NCBI RefSeq assembly: GCF_020524035.2
Contig: NZ_CP129013.1
Coordinates: 3,162,001 to 3,226,000, forward strand
Direction of reading: 5' to 3'
Source of the DNA: Bacillus carboniphilus
GTDB taxonomy: Bacteria > Bacillota > Bacilli > Bacillales > JAIVKR01
DNA: 64,000 nt
Position 1 is the first letter of the stretch, and every line of letters begins with the position of its first letter. Below, piece by piece: positions 37,657-46,308 of the stretch. A program made the translations under genes and the position numbers. Below the pieces are notes generated by a model, which was given only the letters and a program-made list of their open reading frames with translations, had not been told where the DNA came from and did no database searches.

Positions 37657-38754
37657 GTGGACAAACTAAAACAACTAACAGTACCAGATCAAGCACGTAT
37701 GATTGTCATCTCTGACATACATGGAGAATTAGAGCTTTTTAAAAGATTGCTAGAAAAAGTGAATTACAATAGCCAAGACGATTATTTAATCATTAATGGT
37801 GATATGTGTGAGAAAGGGAGCAACAGTATAGGGGTCGTAAGCTATATTAAGAGTCTTTCCAAAACCAATCCGAAAGTTCATGTTACGGAGGGTAACTGTG
37901 AAGCTCTAGTTGAAGAGTTATTAAATGAAAATCCTAAATTAATAAATTATTTAGTAGCAAGAAAGCATTCCATTATGAATGAGTGGCTTACACAATTAGA
38001 CTATCCAGTTGATGAAAATTCAAATATTCAAGAGGTCAAAGAAGTGTTAACGAAACATTATTCTGAAGACATCGACTGGTTGATGCGATTACCAACGGCA
38101 ATTGAGACAGAAGATTATATATTTGTTCATGCTGGTTTAGATGATAAAGAAAATTGGAAAGAAACAGACCGAGATATGGCGATAACAATACCAGCATTCT
38201 TAACGAAATCTCATCGCTCAAAGAAGTATGTCATTGTCGGACATTGGCCAGTTGTGAACTATAGCTCGCATCTTCCTTTAAATAATCCAATCATCGATCA
38301 TGAAAAAAGAATAATTGCAATGGACGGAGGAAATGTCGTTAAAAGAAGTGGCCAGTTAAATGCGTTAATTATTCGTCCATCTTACGAAGAACAGTTTTCT
38401 TATACTTATGTTGATCATTTTGAGAATTTTACAGTCAAAGAAGATTTTCAGGCTGATCCAAAAATGGTCGGTTCAATTAAATATCCAATGTATAAAATTA
38501 ATCCAATTAAAGAAAAGGATCATTTTACTTTGTGTGAAAAAATAGGGTCGGAAGAACAAATATACGTTAAAAACGAGTATATTCAAAAAGATGAAAACGG
38601 GGAAATTACTGTTACAGATGATCTTTCATGCGCTCAAATTAGTGTGAAAAAAGGGGAGATGGTTTCCTTAATAAATGGTGATTGTACTGCATATGCGCTC
38701 ATTAAAAAAGACGGTGCTGAAGGTTGGGTAAAGAAAGAAGCAATAGGGTTATGA
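37657..38754 (+). CDS. Metallophosphoesterase with C-terminal SH3-like part
   Basis: A calcineurin-like phosphoesterase of the bacterial Ser/Thr-phosphatase/ApaH branch. Metal-ligand motifs: VISDIHGE (DxH), INGDMCEKG (GD), VTEGNCEAL (where GNHE is usual: His to Cys), FVHAGLDD and VIVGHWPVVN, then IAMDGGN. The final 100 residues (VGSIKYPMYKINPIK...GDCTAYALIKKDGAEGWVKK) look like an SH3-type domain. GTG follows AAGGAGA. The missing histidine of GNHE may reduce activity. The stop overlaps the ATG of a truncated Nudix gene (ATGA). Confidence 0.85.
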   Translation: MDKLKQLTVPDQARMIVISDIHGELELFKRLLEKVNYNSQDDYLIINGDMCEKGSNSIGVVSYIKSLSKTNPKVHVTEGNCEALVEELLNENPKLINYLVARKHSIMNEWLTQLDYPVDENSNIQEVKEVLTKHYSEDIDWLMRLPTAIETEDYIFVHAGLDDKENWKETDRDMAITIPAFLTKSHRSKKYVIVGHWPVVNYSSHLPLNNPIIDHEKRIIAMDGGNVVKRSGQLNALIIRPSYEEQFSYTYVDHFENFTVKEDFQADPKMVGSIKYPMYKINPIKEKDHFTLCEKIGSEEQIYVKNEYIQKDENGEITVTDDLSCAQISVKKGEMVSLINGDCTAYALIKKDGAEGWVKKEAIGL

Positions 38755-38966
38755 AGGATAGTTGGAAAACAATAGATTCAAGCTATTTACATAAAAGTAC
38801 GTTCGGAAAAATTAGAAAAGATAAATGTGAGCTCCCGAATGGAGTTGTTATAGAAGAATATGTTATAAATGAATATCCTGACTGGATCAACGCTATTGTA
38901 TTAACAAAAGATCATCAGATGGTTCTTGTTGAGAAAGATTGGTATGTAGGAAATCACTGCTTTTAA
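38751..38966 (+). pseudogene. Nudix hydrolase, N-terminal fragment
   Basis: MKDSWKTIDSSYLHKSTFGK, then CELPNGVVIEEYVINEYPDW and NAIVLTKDHQMVLVE is the usual start of an ADP-ribose-pyrophosphatase-like Nudix protein. The sequence leaves the family pattern at about 38930, before the Nudix box, and stops. A deletion has joined it to the tail of a dehydrogenase gene 20 bases on. Translational coupling to the phosphoesterase (ATGA overlap) suggests they were one operon. Confidence 0.75.
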
Positions 38967-38985
38967 GTACCTTAGATAAAAAAGA

Positions 38986-39126
38986 AAAATTCCTGAAGTT
39001 CCTATGAAAAGAGCAGGACAACCGTATGAGATGGCCCCTGCCTATGTATTGCTCGCTTCTAGTGATTTAAGCTATATGACAGGTCAAGTTATTCATATAG
39101 GTGGAGGAGGATTTGTTGGAAGTTAG
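38986..39126 (+). pseudogene. Short-chain dehydrogenase (SDR), C-terminal fragment
   Basis: IPEVPMKRAGQPYEMAPAYV, LLASSDLSYMTGQVIHIGGG and GFVGS, stop, is the standard end of an SDR oxidoreductase. The Rossmann part is missing. It follows the Nudix fragment, so one deletion probably removed the 3' part of one gene and the 5' part of the other. Confidence 0.85.
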
Positions 39127-39164
39127 CCAAGTGAGAATAGAAGGCTGTTCCGTAAAACAGCGCT

Positions 39165-40712
39165 TTAGTAATATTTCCAAGCTTTTTCATAGTAGTCCAA
39201 CAAATTAGGACGATTTAAACTATTTACAGGCAATTCTACTTTTTTATTATTATGAATAATTTCCTCATCTTCATCTTTGCCAAAATGGAAAAGGGCAGGA
39301 ATCATCTCATCAGTTAAATACTTTGTTTCAATGGACAATTCAATTTCATCAATAGTAAACGGTTTTCTAGAAGCAAGGGTAAATCCCCAATTACCGAATG
39401 AAGGAATGTCCAAGTGATAATTGTCTACGTGAAGACCAGTATATTTGACCGTATTACTGATGGTCCAAAACGCTTCAGTTGCAAACACAGGTGAAGTGGA
39501 TTGAATAGAGGTGAATCCATCTTCTGATAGGTGATTTCGAACTAAACTATAAAATTCCCATGTGTATAGCTTATTAAGGTTTTCATTGTTTGGGTCTGGA
39601 AGGTCGATTAGAATGACATCATATAAATCCTTACTTTCATTTAAAAAAGTGAAGGCATCATCATTAAAAACGTTTACTTTTTCTGAATCGAAGGCAGCCT
39701 GATTTAACCTTTTTAGTTCGTGATGCTCTTTTGCTAATTGAGTCATTTTTGGGTCTAAATCTACTAATGTGATTTCTTTAACTCCTTCGTATTTTAAAAC
39801 TTCTCTAATGGCTAAGCCATCTCCGCCACCTAGTATTAGCACGTTTTCATGCCCTTTTGATAACGACATAGGGATATGCACAAGTGATTCGTGATAGCGA
39901 TACTCATCAGACTCTGCAAACTGCAATTGTCCATTTAAAAAGAGCCTCAAATCTTGAGGAGCTTTGGTCATCACAATTCTTTGATATTCTGTTTCTTGGT
40001 TATAAATGATGGGGTCTCGATAAAGCTTTTTCTCTAAATGATGAGTGTACTTTTCGCCAAATAAAAATCCTAAAATAATGAGGATCATTAAAATGAAGCC
40101 AATAAACTTGGTGGCCTTATTTTTAACTTCATCTTTGAAAGAAAAGCTTAACCATACAGCCACAATAATATTAATGAAGGCAATCAAAAAGCCCGTTCGT
40201 ATTAAACCTAAAGAAGGTCTTAGTAAGAGAGCGAACGTAATTGTACCGATTAAACTTCCTGCATAATCAAAAAACAATACTTTTGCCGTTGACTCCTTTA
40301 AATCTGCATTGATTTCTTCTGATTTGCGAATTAATAATGGAAGTTCGAGCCCTGTGAGATAACCTGTGATGATGATGACGGTGTATAAAAAGATTTTCGC
40401 TATACTATCTCCGAAATTTACTTGCATATAAAATAAAAAGAAGATGGAGAATCCGCCTATCATGGCAATCAAGTATTCGGTCATAATAAATGTTGAAATC
40501 AAGTTCTTATGGAACTTTTCACTATGCATAGCCCCAATCCCCATCCCACTTAAAAACAAACCGATGGTTAAAGAATAGAAAAAAGTCGAGTTACCAAATA
40601 GGTAGCTTCCCGCTGCGCCATATAGTACTTGATAGACAATCCCACATATGGATACGATTCCAGATGACGTAAATATTCTTCTTTTTTGTCTCGATTTTAT
40701 GACTTCTGACAT
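39165..40712 (-). CDS. Membrane-anchored spermidine synthase-like protein (SpeE family)
   Basis: An aminopropyltransferase-fold protein. Residues 1-220 hold about seven membrane helices (for example VSICGIVYQVLYGAAGSYLF, FLYTVIIITGYLTGLELPLL, FIGFILMILIILGFLFG). The C-terminal part has the SAM-binding fold: HIPMSLSKGHENVLILGGGD, VKEITLVDLDPKMTQLAKEH and DVILIDLPDP. The last differs from the D-x-(S/T)-D-P of true spermidine synthases. ATG 40712 follows AGAGG. It lies downstream of DUF350 and DUF4247 genes on the same strand; this association is recurrent in Bacillus and thought to relate to envelope stress, so polyamine synthesis is not assured. Confidence 0.85.
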   Translation of the reverse strand: MSEVIKSRQKRRIFTSSGIVSICGIVYQVLYGAAGSYLFGNSTFFYSLTIGLFLSGMGIGAMHSEKFHKNLISTFIMTEYLIAMIGGFSIFFLFYMQVNFGDSIAKIFLYTVIIITGYLTGLELPLLIRKSEEINADLKESTAKVLFFDYAGSLIGTITFALLLRPSLGLIRTGFLIAFINIIVAVWLSFSFKDEVKNKATKFIGFILMILIILGFLFGEKYTHHLEKKLYRDPIIYNQETEYQRIVMTKAPQDLRLFLNGQLQFAESDEYRYHESLVHIPMSLSKGHENVLILGGGDGLAIREVLKYEGVKEITLVDLDPKMTQLAKEHHELKRLNQAAFDSEKVNVFNDDAFTFLNESKDLYDVILIDLPDPNNENLNKLYTWEFYSLVRNHLSEDGFTSIQSTSPVFATEAFWTISNTVKYTGLHVDNYHLDIPSFGNWGFTLASRKPFTIDEIELSIETKYLTDEMIPALFHFGKDEDEEIIHNNKKVELPVNSLNRPNLLDYYEKAWKYY

Positions 40713-40775
40713 CTTGAACAACCTCTTATAGAAAAGAAGACATTGATCAATAACAATGTCTTCTTTGAATTTTTA

Positions 40776-41189
40776 TTAGGAAATAGCACCGGCTGTAATT
40801 AAGGCGATCACGATTGAAATCGCAAGTGAGATGATTGAAACCGAAACCTTTCCACTTTCAATCTCTTTTTTTACATTCAGTTTAGGTGTAAATAATTCGA
40901 ACGCAAAATATCCAATGACCATAAGGATAAACCCGATCAATCCCCAAACGGCTGCTGATAATAATGAATCATTTGTGGCTACCGCGCTATTCATAATATA
41001 GCCAATTCCAATAATTTTACCTGTGAATTGAATCGCAACAGCTGAATTTCCATCTTTAATTTGTTTAAAGTCATCATAAGGAGTAATTTTTTCAAAGAGC
41101 CACATACATAAGAAAGTAACACCTGTTAAAACAACAAAGTAATATAAAGTATCTATAATTTCTTGCAAATCTAAAATGTTTTCAAACAT
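40776..41189 (-). CDS. DUF350 membrane protein
   Basis: A 137-residue protein with four membrane helices, the typical DUF350 (YjfL-like) double pair: LYYFVVLTGVTFLCMWLFEK, AIQFTGKIIGIGYIMNSAVA, VWGLIGFILMVIGYFAFELF and SIISLAISIVIALITAGAIS. AAGGAGGGA precedes ATG 41189; a longer frame to 41354 overlaps the upstream gene and is not used. It lies between DUF4247 and the SpeE-like gene, 63 bases before the latter. Function unknown; likely part of a membrane complex with its neighbours. Confidence 0.88.
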   Translation of the reverse strand: MFENILDLQEIIDTLYYFVVLTGVTFLCMWLFEKITPYDDFKQIKDGNSAVAIQFTGKIIGIGYIMNSAVATNDSLLSAAVWGLIGFILMVIGYFAFELFTPKLNVKKEIESGKVSVSIISLAISIVIALITAGAIS

Positions 41190-41208
41190 GTAAAGGGTCC
41201 CTCCTTCT

Positions 41209-41748
41209 TTATTTTCCTGTACCTGGTCCACCACCGCGAACAGAACTACCTTTTCGAATCGTTCCATCACTACTAGTAAACTGATTAATATAACCTTTAT
41301 ATCCTTTTTTCTTTTTTTTGAGTTTGAGGTCAGCATCTGTGTGGTTCCATCCATACAAGCGACTCGCGATTAAAAGAACCCCAAACGTTTCTAACATTCC
41401 GAAATCATAACTTTCCTCTGCAAAGTCCTCTTCAACTACCTCAATGATCGTATCTTCTGGGTTGTCTTCACTTTGCATCAAATGAATAACCTCTTCCGTT
41501 GAATCTTCCGGATAAAGTAGAAACATTTTTTCATCATCAGTTGTCGAAATATACTCTGGTTGACGATTTTCACTAATTTCATTTGCTACTGTCGAAACTG
41601 ATTTGTCTTCAGCTACATAAATGGTTCCTGCATTTCCAAATCCATCTTCAATGGTATTCAATTCTTCGTAGTTGGATGAAATAAATGAGGAGCTTCCGCA
41701 AGCAGTTAAAAGGGAGAGTATGGCTATGACTATAAAGATCTTTTTCAT
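41209..41748 (-). CDS. DUF4247 lipoprotein
   Basis: MKKIFIVIAILSLLTACGSS is a lipoprotein signal with lipobox LTAC. The mature part is acidic (EDNPEDTIIEVVEEDFAEES), then LIASRLYGWNHTDADLK and a GGGPGTGK tail. DUF4247 genes usually sit with DUF350 and SpeE-like genes, as here. GGAGGAAAAC lies before the ATG. First gene of the three-gene minus-strand operon, with an AT-rich upstream region (41760-41900) that should hold the promoter. Confidence 0.88.
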   Translation of the reverse strand: MKKIFIVIAILSLLTACGSSSFISSNYEELNTIEDGFGNAGTIYVAEDKSVSTVANEISENRQPEYISTTDDEKMFLLYPEDSTEEVIHLMQSEDNPEDTIIEVVEEDFAEESYDFGMLETFGVLLIASRLYGWNHTDADLKLKKKKKGYKGYINQFTSSDGTIRKGSSVRGGGPGTGK

Positions 41749-41902
41749 CGTTTTCCTCCTTTTTTCTACTTATCCTATTATATTGTAATTTATATAAAAT
41801 ACAAGGATACAGAAATGAGAAACTATTAATAGTAGAATTTCTTATATGAACAGTGTAAAGAAGAATGAAAAAAATGATAAAATATTTAATTAAAGGAGGA
41901 CT

Positions 41903-42019
41903 ATGACATTAATTACTAGACAGATTACAAATAAAGATGCAGAAGAATTTTCAGGGCTAAGTAAAAAAGTCGATCAGTCAGGCTTTATGTTATTTGATCC
42001 AGGTAACCGTTACAGATAA
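41903..42019 (+). pseudogene. GNAT acetyltransferase, N-terminal fragment
   Basis: After AAAGGAGGA, ATG reads MTLITRQITNKDAEEFSGLS, KKVDQSGFMLFDPGNRYR, stop: the beginning of a GNAT protein. The family pattern is lost after LFDPG, where the DNA changes to the tail of another gene. Confidence 0.7.
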
Positions 42020-42128
42020 AGGCTATGATGCGAGTAATCTAGCTTGTTTAGCAGATTGTGCGGCCGGCTGGGGAGAAGCACTCACCTTACTAAAATTTTA
42101 TTTGGAATATGGTATTAGTACAAAATAA
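42000..42128 (+). pseudogene. SRPBCC/AHSA1-type protein, C-terminal fragment
   Basis: QVTVTDKGYDASNLACLADC, AAGWGEALTLLKFYLEYGIS, TK, stop, matches the end of AHSA1-like proteins (the GW...L..LK.YLE helix). It is joined to the 5' end of a GNAT gene by a deletion. The junction resembles the Nudix/SDR junction 3 kb away. Confidence 0.65.
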
Positions 42129-42288
42129 ACGTACAATTCATGTGTACTATTTACATAGGAAGCTAGGGTCTGCTCTTAATTATATTAAGATGGAAACATT
42201 ATTGAAATATATTTATTTTAAGTAATTAATTTGAAATAATGGTACATATGAAAGCCGGAAGAGTAATTATTTCAATATTTAATTAAAC

Positions 42289-42698
42289 TTCTATGAATTA
42301 GATATTGTAGTATGGAAACGGAGTAAAACTAGATATATAAGAAGAACTGATGAAGAAAAAGAGAAATATATAGAGATAATCATTTGTTCGGATGATTGGA
42401 TTATTGAAGGTGTTCATACTCAACCATGGGTGGACAAAACCTTTGAACAAGCAGAGTTGATTATACACCTTATTAAAAAAGACATATATAATCATAAAGC
42501 GGGTTACTTTGCAAAAGCTTAGCCAATTATAAACTAACAATTTAGATATTCTTGAGAATGTTTCAATGGAACTCAACATTTGAAAGAAAAACAATGCCTT
42601 TAATCTTATCCATGTTGGAAGAAACAGATTATGATTCAGTTCTAGTAAAGAGTGCTAAAGATAAAAAAATCTTATTGATTAAGACGTCGATTCTTTGA
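42289..42698 (+). pseudogene. P-loop kinase (adenylate kinase-like/topology modulator), decayed
   Basis: YELDIVVWKRSKTRYIRRTD, DDWIIEGVHTQPWVDKTFEQ, AELIIHL and, after breaks, FLRMFQWNSTFERKTMPLIL fit the middle and end of the FlaR/AAA_17 kinase family. The Walker A loop, which should precede YELD, is absent, and stops and shifts interrupt the rest. Not functional. Confidence 0.65.
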
Positions 42699-42739
42699 GT
42701 TTTGAAGAGTCTATTAAAGATTGAGAGGAGAATAATGAT

Positions 42740-43069
42740 ATGAATTATGCTTTTATCGTCCTTGTTGAATTTTATCCATCTTGGCTTGCAATGAACCGAG
42801 AACAAAGAAGATTAAAAGGTCAAGAACTTAAAGATATTATCTCCAAATACCCTGAGGTTAAAGTGCGTTTTTTTGATGCAGAAGCGTTACCAGGAAAGAA
42901 TTATACGGACATAATATTTTGTGAAACAACAGATGTTAAGAAGTATCACTATATGTGGGAAGAGTTGAGAGACCATCCTGTTTATACAGAAGGGTATATG
43001 AAAATTAAAGACGTCATAATGGGCATGGAAGAGGCGTATAAAAAATTTGAAGAAGATTTAGGCAAATAG
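42740..43069 (+). CDS. Darcynin family protein
   Basis: About 110 residues: FIVLVEFYPSWLAMNREQRR, KGQELKDIISKYPEVKVRFF, DAEALPGKNYTDIIFCETTD and DHPVYTEGYMKIKDVIMGME match the darcynin family, a ferredoxin-like fold of unknown role. GAGAGGAG precedes the ATG. Complete. It is followed by a GNAT gene 70 bases on in the same direction. Confidence 0.8.
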   Translation: MNYAFIVLVEFYPSWLAMNREQRRLKGQELKDIISKYPEVKVRFFDAEALPGKNYTDIIFCETTDVKKYHYMWEELRDHPVYTEGYMKIKDVIMGMEEAYKKFEEDLGK

Positions 43070-43142
43070 TAATAACTAAAGTTAGTAAATGATTGTTAAG
43101 GAATTACTCGAAAAATATACATGGATTCGAGAGGTGAAAGAA

Positions 43143-43703
43143 ATGAAACAACAAGTTAATGTACCCCTTTCTACTGAACGTTTGATGTTAAGGGAATTTA
43201 CTAGAGAAGGTTGGATTCACGTTCATCAATACGCATCACGAGAAAGAGTTTGTCAATATCAGCCTTGGGGTCCTAATACAGAAGAGGACTCCAAGACTTA
43301 TGTAAAACAGGTTCTGGAAGATGGTCAGCAAGCGCCCAAAACAAGGTTTGCTTTTGCTATTGTTTTTGATTCAGTAATGGTTGGAACAGTTGAATTAAAC
43401 ATTAGAGACATGACGAACAAAATCGGTGAAGTTTCTTATATTGTCAATCCTAATTACTGGGGAAATGGAATTGCCACAGATGCAACAAGTCTAGTCATTG
43501 CTTTTGGATTTGAAGACCTTCAACTTCATCGTATTTTTGCTACTTGTGATCCTAGAAATACGGGTTCATCTAAAGTATTAGAAAAAGTTGGTATGACGAA
43601 GGAAGGTAGAATTCGTGAAGATTTATTAATTAGAGATGGCTGGCGAGATTCTTTACTGTACAGTGTTTTAGTGCATGAGTGGAAAAGTAAGCGTAGAAAT
43701 TAA
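43143..43703 (+). CDS. GNAT acetyltransferase, RimJ/RimL-like
   Basis: Pattern complete: LSTERLMLREFTREGWIHVH, RFAFAIVFDSVMVGTVELNI, GEVSYIVNPNYWGNGIATDA (acetyl-CoA loop), FEDLQLHRIFATCDPRNTGS and LEKVGMTKEGRIREDLLIRD. This is the form common in ribosomal-protein/spermidine-type acetyltransferases. The start is ATG 43143, after AGGTGAAAGAA; an in-frame ATG at 43089 has no binding site. 187 residues, intact. Confidence 0.9.
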   Translation: MKQQVNVPLSTERLMLREFTREGWIHVHQYASRERVCQYQPWGPNTEEDSKTYVKQVLEDGQQAPKTRFAFAIVFDSVMVGTVELNIRDMTNKIGEVSYIVNPNYWGNGIATDATSLVIAFGFEDLQLHRIFATCDPRNTGSSKVLEKVGMTKEGRIREDLLIRDGWRDSLLYSVLVHEWKSKRRN

Positions 43704-43943
43704 TAGAAGTGCGTGTTCAAAAAATAGGCCTTTATGAGTATTTACTAGAACAAATGGTGGATGCAATTGTCGTTGCAATTGATTGAAGTAAAGGAGATGC
43801 AAGAATCAATGAATACTGTCCTTAATTAAATGGAGATTATCGTAAAAAGATTGATGTAGTAGTAAAAGTGAAAAAATTCTCAAAAGCTACAGAGAAAAAA
43901 CAAGTAGGAATTAAGTTATCCTTTAAAGTAGGTGTGAACGAAA
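43704..43943 (+). other. Remnant sequence, no intact gene
   Basis: Starts with AGTGCGTGTTCAAAAA, similar to the left end of repeat island C. Short coding-like pieces follow (EQMVDAIVVAID; then YRKKIDVVVKVKKFSKATEK) but each is broken within 40 codons. The first piece resembles the C-terminal helix of the YxjI-type protein at 27.3 kb. Confidence 0.3.
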
Positions 43944-44535
43944 ATGGAAATCCTTATTATAAGGCACGGTCAATCAGAAGCAGATTTGTTAAATGTTCAT
44001 GAAGGGAGAGCAGATTTCTCTTTAACAGACTTAGGAAGAAATCAGGCGATAAATTTAGCAAAATATTTGAAAGAGTATGGAGGATTTGATGCTATATGGA
44101 CAAGTACATTAAGGAGAGCGGCAGAAACTGCAGAGATTATTTCAAAATATATAAATTGTAGCATTAATTATGATGATAATTTAATAGAAAGAAATAATGG
44201 TATCTTAGCAGGTAAACCCATTACAAATGAAAATAAAAACTCTCATTATAATATGAAACCATTTGAATGTATCCAAGAGGGAGAAACAGATATAGAATTT
44301 AGGGCAAGAGCTGAAGCAATTTTACTTAGAATACTAGATATACAAAAAAAAATCAAATAGAATTATTATATTATCTCATGGAGGTATGATTGAGAAATTA
44401 CTACATGTTCTACTGAAATTACCTATGAATCCAAATTGTTATTTTTACACAAGTGATACAGGCGTACATTATATTGAGTATAGTAAATCAAGTCTAGTGA
44501 TAAAAACATTAAATAATATATCGCATTTGAAATAA
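43944..44535 (+). pseudogene. Histidine phosphatase family protein, frameshifted
   Basis: Phosphoglycerate-mutase-like phosphatase. The catalytic RHG motif is in MEILIIRHGQSEADLLNVHE; the second arginine is in WTSTLRRAAETAEIIS; the acid region is LIERNNGILAGK. The second histidine lies after a shift: RIIILSHGGMIEKLLHVLLK. The frame breaks in A9 (44344-44352); eight A would restore a 197-residue enzyme. As written, the truncated product lacks the second catalytic His. Confidence 0.88.
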
Positions 44536-44747
44536 AGTCTTTAAAGACACTGGAAAATTAAATAACTAACTAAATAACCAATGTTGATAAACTATACTAG
44601 CATCCTAGCTTATAATTGGACGATTCTTTGAATTAATAAAATGGATGTTTATAATATAAGTATTAACCTACTGGCGTAATAAATATGGTTATGTAAATTA
44701 TGAACCAGTAAATTTATAAAAAAAACCATTTTGAAGGGTGGCCGATC

Positions 44748-45215
44748 ATGACGATTCAAGTGGAAATAAAAGAGTTAGTTGAATATATGGATATGCAATT
44801 TGAAGAGTCAAATACTTATTTAAATTTAATAACAGGAGAGTTTGTTGTAGTCACAACAGAACAATTAGGTTTAGCAGAAGAAGATGAACCATATGATCAT
44901 CTTTCTGAGTGGGAAAAAGAGGAAAGAGAAGTCGCTATTGATATTATTGAAAACTTTGAAAATTATCAGGAGGTCCCAACTAGGTACGAAATCAATGAGT
45001 ATAGTATGATGGAAGATTTTTGCTTCACTGTTAATGATGAAAGAAAGCAACAAAGATTATTAAATGCGATTAGTAGAAAAGGTGCTTTTAGAAGATTTAA
45101 GGACCTAATTATTGATCTCGACATTGAGGAACAATGGTTTTCCTATCGTGATGAAAGGTTCAAAGAGTTGGCTATTAAATGGTGTGAACGTCATAATGTG
45201 AGCTATGTAGACTAA
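44748..45215 (+). CDS. UPF0158 family protein
   Basis: The family pattern is visible: LVEYMDMQFEESNTYLNLIT, GEFVVVTTEQLGLAEEDEPY, YEINEYSMMEDFCFTVNDER and AFRRFKDLIIDLDIEEQWFS, then AIKWCERHNVSYVD. Function unknown. ATG after GGGTGG, 155 residues, whole. A strong terminator follows directly, so it is probably a single-gene transcript. Confidence 0.88.
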   Translation: MTIQVEIKELVEYMDMQFEESNTYLNLITGEFVVVTTEQLGLAEEDEPYDHLSEWEKEEREVAIDIIENFENYQEVPTRYEINEYSMMEDFCFTVNDERKQQRLLNAISRKGAFRRFKDLIIDLDIEEQWFSYRDERFKELAIKWCERHNVSYVD

Positions 45216-45216
45216 A

Positions 45217-45250
45217 AAACTCTCCCCTTTTTGACAAGGGGAGAGTTTTT
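45217..45250 (+). terminator. Strong Rho-independent terminator
   Basis: Stem AAACTCTCCCCTT/AAGGGGAGAGTTT with a short loop and a long T run. It ends the UPF0158 transcript and separates it from repeat island B. Confidence 0.95.
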
Positions 45251-45255
45251 TTCTC

Positions 45256-45440
45256 AGAGTAAGAAAGTATAAAAATCTGTCCTTATTCGGATGGTGCTTT
45301 TATTTTTGTCTAGCTCCATTGCCCAGCAACTCCGACGCACACGATGTGCTAGCGTCAACGTTAGTTCGCGCGTCGTGACTGTACTTAGTTGACGTACCTT
45401 TTCACCTTCGTTGCTAAACGGGCGCTTGCGCTTTCTTATA
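45256..45440. repeat. Repeat island B
   Basis: Begins AGTAAGAAAGTATAAAAAT as island D does, then TGTCTAGCTCC...CCCAGCAAC and closes GTTGCTAAACGGGCGCTTGCG. In between: a CACACGATGTG palindrome and one hairpin module (45354-45393) with outer arms GTCAAC/GTTGAC and inner arms AGT/ACT around TCGCGCGTCGTG. The arms differ from those of every other module in the window, yet pair perfectly. Confidence 0.85.
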
Positions 45441-45522
45441 AACGAGCTTTTCTCTCAACCTAACAGAAATCCAATCAATAATGTTATTCTAATTTAAATA
45501 CATATAGTGAAGGGGAATGAAA

Positions 45523-46026
45523 ATGGGAGAAGAAAAAGAAATTATCACTAGATTTAGTGAATATTTGAACTGGTTAAGGGAGATTGAAAAAATCGATGAA
45601 AGTAAATGGTCTGAACCTATTGCCAAAGGAAAGTGGTCTGTTAGTGAAATAATAGGGCATATTATGTATTGGGATCGTTATCTAATAACAGAGGTACTTT
45701 CATCTATCAGGCAGGGGAACGAAATCACTTTTCCAGAGTTTGATTCATTTAATCATCAAGCCTCTTTTTATGTAAGATCAGGTGGATCTCAAGCTGCACT
45801 TATAAAAGAAGCGATAGAAGCTAGGGGATCACTAGTGAAAGGATTATATGAATTGCCAACTGCAACCTTAAAAAAGCAAGTAACGGTAAATGGTGTAGCG
45901 GACTGCCCGCATACAGGAAATCCATATACTCTTCTTTATATTGTCGAGGAATTTATCGAACATGATCATCATCATCAAAAACAGGTGGAACGATCTATTA
46001 CTAGACATGATAGCTCATTTTCATAG
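45523..46026 (+). CDS. DinB-family four-helix protein
   Basis: A DinB/YfiT-like metal-binding helical bundle. Metal-ligand histidines are in KWSVSEIIGHIMYWDRYLI and, near the end, EFIEHDHHHQKQVERSI; the family usually has three. About 167 residues. Some members are thiol-dependent S-transferases, most are uncharacterised. ATG 45523 is six bases after GAAGGGGA; the ATG six bases earlier is too close. It lies between repeat islands B and C. Confidence 0.85.
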   Translation: MGEEKEIITRFSEYLNWLREIEKIDESKWSEPIAKGKWSVSEIIGHIMYWDRYLITEVLSSIRQGNEITFPEFDSFNHQASFYVRSGGSQAALIKEAIEARGSLVKGLYELPTATLKKQVTVNGVADCPHTGNPYTLLYIVEEFIEHDHHHQKQVERSITRHDSSFS

Positions 46027-46030
46027 TAAT

Positions 46031-46308
46031 AGTGTGTGTTCAAAAAGTATGGAAAAAAGGACGCTGAATAGAAAAGCTGAAGCTAGCACAGTGTACGTAC
46101 AGGTGTAGGATCACAGGCTAAGAACAACCACATCGCGCGAGTTAACGCCTGCGCTAGCACCTCGTGTGCGCCTGAGGAGCGGAAAAGCAAACCAACAAAG
46201 TTATTCAACCGACATTTAAGGAACATCATCTAAGTTCAGCCACGTCGCGAGAGCTAACGATGATGCTAGGCCATCCAGGCCATCGTAGGACTTTTTGAAC
46301 AACCTCTA
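46031..46308. repeat. Repeat island C, with inverted ends
   Basis: Left end GTGTTCAAAAAGTATGG and right end CCTACTTTTTGAACAACCTCT-like (complement of GTTGTTCAAAAAGTCC) are inverted, like a small transposon. Two modules on the minus strand: C1 (46114-46151), outer CAGGC/GCCTG, inner AAC/GTT around TCGCGCGATGTG; C2 (46224-46265), outer CATCATC/GATGATG, inner AGC/GCT around TCTCGCGACGTG. The right half is the complement of the start of island A. Confidence 0.85.
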
